This document shows, piece after piece, positions 53,549 to 61,081 of a stretch of DNA of 64,000 bases. Where the stretch lies: assembly GCA_014529385.2 (NCBI GenBank), contig CM043956.1:62635120-62699119 (forward strand), read 5' to 3'. The notes under the pieces were generated by a model. The model was not told the DNA's origin. It ran no database searches and was given only the letters and a program-made list of their open reading frames with translations. The DNA comes from Adiantum capillus-veneris. Lineage: Eukaryota > Streptophyta > Polypodiopsida > Polypodiales > Pteridaceae. The translations under genes and the position numbers were made by a program. Numbering within the stretch: the stretch's first letter is position 1; every line of letters begins with the position of its first letter.

Positions 53549-54788
53549 TGTAACACCCCCATATGAGGAGAAGCCAATGGTGCACATACATCTGGTGGAT
53601 TCACGTTTGCACACTGATGAGGTCTTTATTTGTGATTCTTTCTTGTCGAAATACCTTGGCCGGAGGAGGACGGCCAAAAAGGGATCAAAAAACGGCCAAT
53701 GGGTGGCCCGTAAATGGTCAATGGTTTTTGGCCAATGGCTGGATTTCAATGGCTGGTGGCCAAGTTCTACTTGGACTTGGTTACACAAGGGCAGCTACAC
53801 ATGGACACATGGCCGAGTTCTACTTGGACTTTGCTACCTAGGGCAACTACACATGGGTGTATAGAGGCTCCCTGTTTGAGGACAGATCAAACGTGTGTCC
53901 ACCTGGTCGGACATGTAGCCGGACACCACATTTATAGTTTATTATTTTGCCGAGCTAGTGTAGTAATACTCTGTGTAAATCCTTATTCCAAAGTAGTGGA
54001 TCACTTCCCTGAGCGATAATTCTATCATGATGATTGTAAAGGTCCATATGAGTCGGCCACTGGCCATTTAGAAATCCCTAGGTATAAATGTCAATAACCT
54101 TAATGTGAAAAGAGGGCTTATTTTTAGAAGAAGAAAGAAGCTCTGAAAACGTACGCTCAAGCTACGAGCTGCTCCAAACTTGTAATCATTGCAACTAATG
54201 ATTTGGTAATCCCTTTTTGATTCAAAAACTTGCATTGTGTTCCTTTCTCTTTGCTCTTTAATTCAAGTGTAAGCATTGTCAATTTTGTTGAGGTTCACGA
54301 CTACGTGTCTGTGAGCTGTAAATGCAAATTTGAGTGTTTAAATTTATTGTTTATAGTCGTTTTGACCATAGGAGAGTGTTCCTAGACCATAGGGCGACCT
54401 TTTTGGATAGTTCTGTTGCAGTTTTCAGGACCTTTTTCATTATCGATGGTGATTTTGGTACCTTGTTGGATTGCGACCACACTTGCTAGGATAGTGCCCC
54501 TAGGTGTTCTAGACCTTCTCCTAAAGTTTCATTGCATTTCGAGTCCATTCGAGTGCCGAAATGGCGTGATGACCTAGAGCTGTGAGAAAGGACATAGGTA
54601 GATTTCCCTAATCATTGAGTGTTGGTTTGCTTGTAGAGTTGTTGTGTTTGCTTGTTAAGGTTCACTTCTTGAGATTGATGATCTCAAAGAGTCTCCAAGC
54701 CCCATCCGAGTCACTTTCCCTAAGTATTGACATTATGTTAGTGCAAGAAAGCTATGCTGCAGACGTTCGTCATGGCGGCTCGCTAACA
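53549..54788 (+). repeat. 5' LTR of a Tat/Athila-type Gypsy element (1240 bp)
   Basis: Begins TGTAACACCCCCATATGAGG and ends GCTAACA, followed by TGGCGCTGTTGCTGGGG at 54790-54806. That is near-identical to the plant tRNA-Asp complement used by Tat/Athila elements. A GGCC-rich stretch near 53660-53780 recalls the solo LTR at 39122-39938. No gag or pol follows; the element is truncated. Confidence 0.72.
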
Positions 54789-54789
54789 T

Positions 54790-54806
54790 TGGCGCTGTTG
54801 CTGGGG
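54790..54806 (+). other. Primer binding site, tRNA-Asp type
   Basis: TGGCGCTGTTGCTGGGG against the expected TGGCGCCGTTGCCGGGG, two transitions. It starts one base after the LTR end. Confidence 0.75.
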
Positions 54807-55144
54807 ATATGATCCTTAGATGGTGAGTGACCTAGCGCGTATTTAGAGCGTTAAGACCATATTAGGTATTTTGGTAAAAATCTCACATTATGGGAATCTC
54901 CAAATCGACCGAATTCATGTAATTTGGGAATTTTCCACTTAAAGTGGGAAAAATTGAGGTGTGTGGCTAGTAAATAAAGTGAAAATCTCATAGGATTGTG
55001 GTGTTGATAAACACCAAAAGTCAAGAGGATGTACAACACATGGATTTGAATAATAACTATAAATTACATAAAACAAAGGAAGATACAAAAAAGATTTTGT
55101 TTACAAATTGACTAGTATAGTCACAATAGAAGCTCCACATAATT
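54807..55144. other. Junction: truncated Gypsy leader, then 3' flank of the DUF7869 gene
   Basis: No coding motif. The right part, AT-rich, is probably the 3' untranslated region of the minus-strand gene that ends at 55145. Confidence 0.45.
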
Positions 55145-58100
55145 CTACTCCACATTTGATACCATATTTGAACTTTGATCCAAGTGTGGCTGATGTGCAC
55201 GAGTGAGGCCTTCTTTGGCTTTTAGAGCATGTCTTTCTGGAATCTTTATTCTAGAAAATGGTCCTTCTTTGTTGGGTCTCCAGGACCAAACAATTGCATC
55301 TATAGTTTCCCACACTTGTGGGTTCTTATAGTTGACAGCCCAATAACCCTTCCAACAATTACTGTAAGCTTGAGTATCTGTCATCCCACTTTTTCTCGCG
55401 CAAGGTGCCCAATATTGAATCAAGAGTTTTCTGTAGTTTGGTGATGTAGGCTCATTATCAATGTCAGATAAAGCCATTGCAAGCCACACTGGATAGATTT
55501 CTGTGTCACTCGGAACAAGCATAAGAAAGTCACCTTGGTGCACATCAGACATAGGGTCAAACTCTTCCCTTGGCCTATCTCGTTGAGGCCCACAAAAATG
55601 ATCGTTCAACTCTTCAAGGCCTAGGAATCTTTCTGCTCCTTGTTGCAAATTCATTGTAGTGCTTTGTAGATGAGAATATTCTTGAGTTTTTGGCCAAAAC
55701 ATTTCATACAAGACTCCCTCTGATATGATTGCTTTTCCAATCTCTTCAATTACCTTACTCCAATAATCTATCACGGGTCTATAATATCGCGGAATACTTG
55801 AACCATTCCCTAAATTTTTCCAAAATTTTATATAGTTCTTTAGCCCCAAAATGACTTCTTCGTGGGCCTTGACATACTCCGCCATTTGTACTAGAGGTGG
55901 ATCTCCATGTGGTAACATTGGCTTGCCTTCTGTGTCTGTTTTCCAAAGGCGAATACTTCCACTCCAACTTGATACACCTACATGTGCCTTATATTGCATC
56001 ATTGGTGTCTCATCCTGCATAAAGAACCTGAACTGAAGCGGTTTGGAATGTCCAACAAGTATGTCTTGTCCATCACAAAGATAGCCATCACAATATTGCT
56101 TGAAATCAGGGATCTTTGTGAGAAAAAATGGAGCTGGAGATGAAGATGAGCTGTTTCGTAATGTATCCATCAAATGTGGCAAAGTATAGGTTTGTGTAAC
56201 TCTCAACTTCTCTGAAAACCTACTAAACATGGCGTCTATGTCCTCATGTGTATGCCCAACCATTAAAAATCCCAGCTGGATGGTTTTGAAAACACCCCTT
56301 GCAACAAGCATTGACAAATAGGCAAATAAGTATCGATTTTTGTTTTCCCCTGCACAATTATCCAATTGTAGCAACAAGTTCTCTGGCAATCTGCGAAATG
56401 TTGACCCCAATTCCTCTTCTGCAATTTCTGACGACTGCACAATGGGCTCTTTTCCATCACTCAAGTTATGGTAGTCCAAAGCATCCCTTGAGTTCAAAGC
56501 ATGTAGTAGTGAAATATTGCTCCTTGGAAGTCCATTTGTTACTAGATCACCAAGAGGATGCTTATCTATCCTCTCGAGGTTATGTAAACAATTAGCAATT
56601 GAGCCAATTGTAAGATTTGGATCAGCTGGCCACAAACCATTCAAGACAAAGTGTCCGTAATGACCTTCTCCATGTCCATGAGTGATCATGCCAATCAATG
56701 CCACCTGCAGATTATATCCTGAATCCACACCCTTGGGAACAATGCGTAATCTAGGAATGGCAGTCTTCTTTTGATCCATCTTATCATGGATTATGCATAC
56801 ATATTTTTGTGGTTGAGTTTCTGAATACGTGCGCCATGCATAATATAGGCTTCTGTAACTCTTTTGTTGTGCCATGTGAACTTCTCTCTCCCTCAAGAGA
56901 AGAGCTCTCTCTTCAAGAGAAGGTTTAGCTTCTAACCTTGCCTTGATTGAGCTACAAATATTGCACTTAGAGAACTCACTCGTCTTTGTTAAAGTGACAT
57001 GTGGGTACTCTTTGTTCCAAATTCTACCAAAAGAAGATTGGGATAGCTTCTTCTCATAGCCCATTTGGTCAAGTGTCGTGTTGATTTCACATAAAATATC
57101 CACTTGTTTGTATGTTGATGGAATCACCAATTGAGTCTCTCTTGAGCCATCTAGCAGTGTTCTACTTCTATGTGGCATCTTCTCAGAGTTATTTTCCACA
57201 AACTCGTTTAGTAGTGCTCTTGCTAAACTAGTATGTTGAAGTCCCCTTCTCAATGTACATGTGTTCCCATGTACATATTGGCGCACACCATTTTCAAAGT
57301 TCTCCTTGTATCGATAAAATGATGTCTTTGGTATTCCATGTAGCTCATACCATGCTCTACAACAAACAATAGAGCCATTTAGCCTGAATTGGTATCGTGA
57401 CTTCTCATCTTTCTGATAACATATAGAAAGAACATCATAAACATAATTAGTGCGTGATTTTTGAGACTCTCCCCAAAATTGTTGTCGTAACCTTGTCACC
57501 ATATCACGATCTGCAAATTGGCAGCATTTTTGTGCACAACAATCAATGCATGATACCCTTTGAATTGATTTGTTTGAAAGGTAAAAAGTCGAAGCTGGTG
57601 CTGCTTTTGATTTTTGAGTCCTGTTCATGAAAGTGTATCGTCTCTTCCTTGACAACTGGACAACATTACTCCCATCAAGTTTTTTTCCAACATTGCCATC
57701 GTTGGATACATCCTCATATGTAGCATGCATGCCATCAACAGGAACAAAGCGTTGTAATGGGCTCCCATTCAACATTGTTGTCTGCTTGATGGGCCACTTT
57801 AGCAAAGTGATGCTACCCACTTCAACCACATCATGAATGCTTGCATTTTCTCTTTCAATACCCACACCCACACAATCAGGACCAAGTTCCTGAAAGTTGA
57901 CATAATCATGTGGAAATACATATAAGATGGTCCCTTCATTCATGGTTTGCATCATTGTGTCATCTTTTAAAAGGACCCTCTGATTTCTCCAAGACTCTCG
58001 AATCATTGCTTCAAATTCTGGGCTTGTCATAGGTATTGCATCTGTAACTAGAGGATCAGAATGATCATGTTCTTCATCACCATTGTAGCTTTCGTGTGGA

Positions 58101-58372
58101 TCAATTAAGTTCCCATTTAATACAAAAGATTGCAAAAGAAGCTTTGACCATCGAACAGCACTCCATAATGAGCCTTGGAGAGATGAAGTATCCATTGTAG
58201 GAAAAGGTAGGACCACATCCTTCAAGCATTCCTCCACTAGTATGGAGACATTTCCCAGCCCTATCTTTGTACCACCACAAGTGGAATCTGGATCTGTTCT
58301 ACACACACAACCAATACCAACGATTTCATTGTCAAGTATCATATGTACTTTCTCCCCATATTCGAAGTCCAT
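55145..58372 (-). CDS. DUF8039-like / DUF7869 protein, putative transposase-related, 1075 aa
   Basis: Single uninterrupted frame. Residues 5-80 (GEKVHMILDNEIVGIGCVCR, then DPDSTCGGTKIGLGNVSIL, then AVRWSKLLL) resemble DUF8039, a domain found in plant transposon proteins. Residues 275-284 are Cys-rich (CIDCCAQKCC) and 325-370 form a WYELHGIPKTSFYRYKENF block typical of DUF7869 proteins. The core has IIHDKMDQKKT at 527-537, LLLQLDNCAGENKN at 666-679 and GHTHEDIDAMFSR at 706-718. D530/D533, D671 and E710/D711/D713 could form an RNase-H-like metal site. CNIC (470-473) may bind zinc. Residues 945-1035 (GDFLMLVPSDTEIYPVWLAM...IVWSWRP) look like a small beta-barrel, chromatin-type fold. TTACTTACAG precedes the ATG, so an upstream exon is possible. 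Known: DUF7869 is widespread but not functionally defined. Inferred: nuclear, DNA-handling, mobile-element derived. Confidence 0.85.
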   Translation of the reverse strand: MDFEYGEKVHMILDNEIVGIGCVCRTDPDSTCGGTKIGLGNVSILVEECLKDVVLPFPTMDTSSLQGSLWSAVRWSKLLLQSFVLNGNLIDPHESYNGDEEHDHSDPLVTDAIPMTSPEFEAMIRESWRNQRVLLKDDTMMQTMNEGTILYVFPHDYVNFQELGPDCVGVGIERENASIHDVVEVGSITLLKWPIKQTTMLNGSPLQRFVPVDGMHATYEDVSNDGNVGKKLDGSNVVQLSRKRRYTFMNRTQKSKAAPASTFYLSNKSIQRVSCIDCCAQKCCQFADRDMVTRLRQQFWGESQKSRTNYVYDVLSICYQKDEKSRYQFRLNGSIVCCRAWYELHGIPKTSFYRYKENFENGVRQYVHGNTCTLRRGLQHTSLARALLNEFVENNSEKMPHRSRTLLDGSRETQLVIPSTYKQVDILCEINTTLDQMGYEKKLSQSSFGRIWNKEYPHVTLTKTSEFSKCNICSSIKARLEAKPSLEERALLLREREVHMAQQKSYRSLYYAWRTYSETQPQKYVCIIHDKMDQKKTAIPRLRIVPKGVDSGYNLQVALIGMITHGHGEGHYGHFVLNGLWPADPNLTIGSIANCLHNLERIDKHPLGDLVTNGLPRSNISLLHALNSRDALDYHNLSDGKEPIVQSSEIAEEELGSTFRRLPENLLLQLDNCAGENKNRYLFAYLSMLVARGVFKTIQLGFLMVGHTHEDIDAMFSRFSEKLRVTQTYTLPHLMDTLRNSSSSSPAPFFLTKIPDFKQYCDGYLCDGQDILVGHSKPLQFRFFMQDETPMMQYKAHVGVSSWSGSIRLWKTDTEGKPMLPHGDPPLVQMAEYVKAHEEVILGLKNYIKFWKNLGNGSSIPRYYRPVIDYWSKVIEEIGKAIISEGVLYEMFWPKTQEYSHLQSTTMNLQQGAERFLGLEELNDHFCGPQRDRPREEFDPMSDVHQGDFLMLVPSDTEIYPVWLAMALSDIDNEPTSPNYRKLLIQYWAPCARKSGMTDTQAYSNCWKGYWAVNYKNPQVWETIDAIVWSWRPNKEGPFSRIKIPERHALKAKEGLTRAHQPHLDQSSNMVSNVE

Positions 58373-58467
58373 CCTGTAAGTAAAAAGATTACATTGTTAA
58401 ATCCATAGTTATAGAAAAATACTCTTCAAACCAAAAATCATGCTACAACATGAAAAAGGTTTGCATA

Positions 58468-58745
58468 GGTTGGACAAGTGGTGAACCTTGAGACCAAATC
58501 CTCCTTGCTATATTAATGGAAGCAAGGTTGGACAAGTGGTGGACCTTGAAACCAAAGCCTCTTTGCTATATGAGAGCATAGGTTGGACAAGTGGTGGACC
58601 TAGTTGTAATACCCACTGCCACCTATCAACTACTATAGGACTATGCTTTCCAATGTCCAAGTATCCCTTGAGTCTTTCAAGGTTGAACACGTGGTGGACC
58701 TTGAAACAAAAATCCCCTTTCTATATCAGAGCATAGCTTGGACAA
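58468..58745 (+). repeat. ~57-bp tandem repeats 5' of the DUF7869 gene
   Basis: Copies start at about 58468, 58527, 58582, 58680 and 58735. They share GGTTGGACAAGTGGTGGACC, then TTGAAACCAAA and GCTATAT..GAGCATA. Unique sequence separates copies 3 and 4. They lie in the putative promoter or first intron of the gene at 55145-58372. Confidence 0.88.
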
Positions 58746-59065
58746 GTGTTTTTCATATTTTCAACCATGATTTCTTTAATTTTGGCCGTGTGAATTGGTT
58801 AATTTTTTATATTGCTTTTGTTTTTTTTAATCCTATGATAAAACATGGACTTGTAGCATACGTGGCATTCTAATAAACCCTATCAAGATTAGGCACACAG
58901 AGAGCGCACGAGAAACGCACACAGAGAAAGCAGGCGAGCAGCAAAAACACAGAAAGCGCACACGGATCGCACACAGTTGGAGTATACGCGCGCGTAGAGG
59001 AGCAAGCTCGGCATCGTACACAACACACAGGTGGAGTGCACAGGATTGAAAGTTCGCGCACAAGA
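58746..59065 (-). other. 5' flank of the DUF7869 gene, repeated GCGCACACAGAG motifs
   Basis: Contains several variants of GCGCACACAGAGAAAG within 58890-58990. On the minus strand this could be an untranslated first exon; CCACGTATGC near 58866 is a possible donor. It is cut at 59066 by a Gypsy LTR. Confidence 0.4.
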
Positions 59066-60664
59066 TGTCATAATAATCAATATCTAATTCTCCTAAATGA
59101 TTTTCTCATATTAAACTGATCATTTAATGTGGGGAAGTGCCAAGGGAGAAAAAGCTAGAATATTGGTTAAGTTAGCAGACCGGCCACAGTAGGGATCCAA
59201 AGGAGGGAAAATAGGGATCCAAAGGGGGGGCCATCTGCAAAAGAGCCATGTGAAACAATGGGCTAAAAAGACCCTAAGGTTCAGCCCATTAAGACTTCCA
59301 AAATGCTAAGGTTCCAAAATTCAAAGGTTGTGTCCAAAGGTCAACCTTAGGGAAAATTGGATGCTTAGTGTGTGTGCCCAAAAAGTCTTCCTGCATCCCT
59401 ACATGGGAGGGGGCGAGCCCCAAAGCTAGGGGATGAGAGAGAAAACCACACACACACACACAGGCTCCCTTTACACAAAGGGAATGAGGGACACATGTCA
59501 GCTCCCTAGGCCAGATGCCCACAAGGTGTGCCCAATTCCTATTGGAAGACCCTTGAAGTGGACCAATGAGAATTAAGCTAGAGTAAATCTAGTTTAATTA
59601 ATTTAAAAAACATTTAATAAAAGAAACCAATAAGAATTAAGTGTCCTAGAAGACTATTGGGCAGTCTCCCAAGGGGTCCAATGAGCATTCAGGAGCCCCA
59701 TGGCTTGCCTGATTCCTATTGGCCAGGAGGCAAAGGGGTCCAATGAGAGTTTAGTTTAATTATTTAATTACCTAAAGCTCTCACAAAAGGGGAAAGGAGG
59801 ACACATGTCAGAAGGCTATCACTTATGCTGCTTAATCCCTATTGGCTTGACCTGGGGAGGTCCAATGAGGCAAAAGCCAGCCTAACATAGCAGCTAGGGC
59901 TCGCCCAAGAGAGAGGGGGGGCTGATTTTTGCTTGGCATTCACTCTCAGACTCTCACACTTGACCATGTGTGAAGGGAAAAATACTCTATCTCCTCCCAA
60001 GCTTTAATGGAGAGCTCATCACCTACTCCAAGCTTGTGAGATAGAAGCCTACATCAACACTCTCTTGGCATGTGGATGCAAATCCAACCAAGAGCCAAGC
60101 TTCAATGCATGCTCATCTTCTCTACCAAGCTAATTACTAAGCTAAGCTATGCTAATATGAGTGATTATGTGAGGAGATGTACTTCTTTCTCGTAAGATAC
60201 TTCTTTTTCCTCTCAATCTACTCTCATACCCTGCTAGCTCTCACCATCTTCGAAGGTGTGTGAGGTCTTGGGTCTGAGAACGGGGATAATTCAAGTTGTG
60301 TTTGATTAAGTGTTTTTGCTTGGTGTATGAAGCTTCCATCTTCATTGCACTAGCTAGTCTTGAAGGAACACAAAGAATTGTATTGTACAATGTCTCTCTT
60401 GATGGGAGAAACCATAATACAAAGCCTTTTGGAGGGGGGACCGGCTCCATGCAAATCCGGTCCTCAACTGTTGTCAATAGCTTAATTGCTCTCTCTCTCT
60501 TTTGAAAGTATTGTCGATGCTATCTAACTAGGTGTTATGCTTTTTGTTGCTCTCTCCACCCAAGCACTCTTGTAATTCTCATTAGGAATCTATTCTAATG
60601 AAATGCCCACTATGTTCATGCTAATTTCCGCTCCAAATAAGATTTTAGGCCATTAAATGTTACA
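59066..60664 (+). repeat. 5' LTR of Gypsy copy E (1599 bp)
   Basis: Begins TGTCATAATAATC and ends AATGTTACA. It aligns with 4779-6754 and lacks the MITE found there, so it serves as the empty-site reference. Confidence 0.92.
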
Positions 60665-60665
60665 T

Positions 60666-60677
60666 TGGTATCAGAGC
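60666..60677 (+). other. Primer binding site, tRNA-iMet
   Basis: TGGTATCAGAGC, an exact match to the plant initiator tRNA-Met complement, one base after the LTR end. Confidence 0.92.
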
Positions 60678-61081
60678 TCAAGGTTTCTCTTTTCTTGCTC
60701 AAGAAGGGAGGTCCTCAAGCTAGCTACAAATGGTTGCTATTATTAATTGCCTGTGAGTAAGTAGAATAGGGATTTTTCAGCCTTGCAGTGCGCCTGCCTT
60801 TGTGCAGTTAACGGGGCATCACCGTCGAGAGCTATGGTCTTAATAGTGGAGTCCTACGGGGCTTGCCTACGGCTTAACCACTATTGAGCTATTAGAAGCT
60901 TGACAGGAGCCGGTGCTGTTTTGGTGTCGAAAGACCCTCTCTTCTATTCCTTGCAATTAATGGTATTCGAGCCGCGGGTACAGTAGCTTGAGTGCTTTTT
61001 CTAAAGGGGTAAAGAGGAGTAGCAACTAGGGCTTGAAGTGCCAAAGTACACCTAAAAAGTTTACACCTAAAAATTGTTAGA

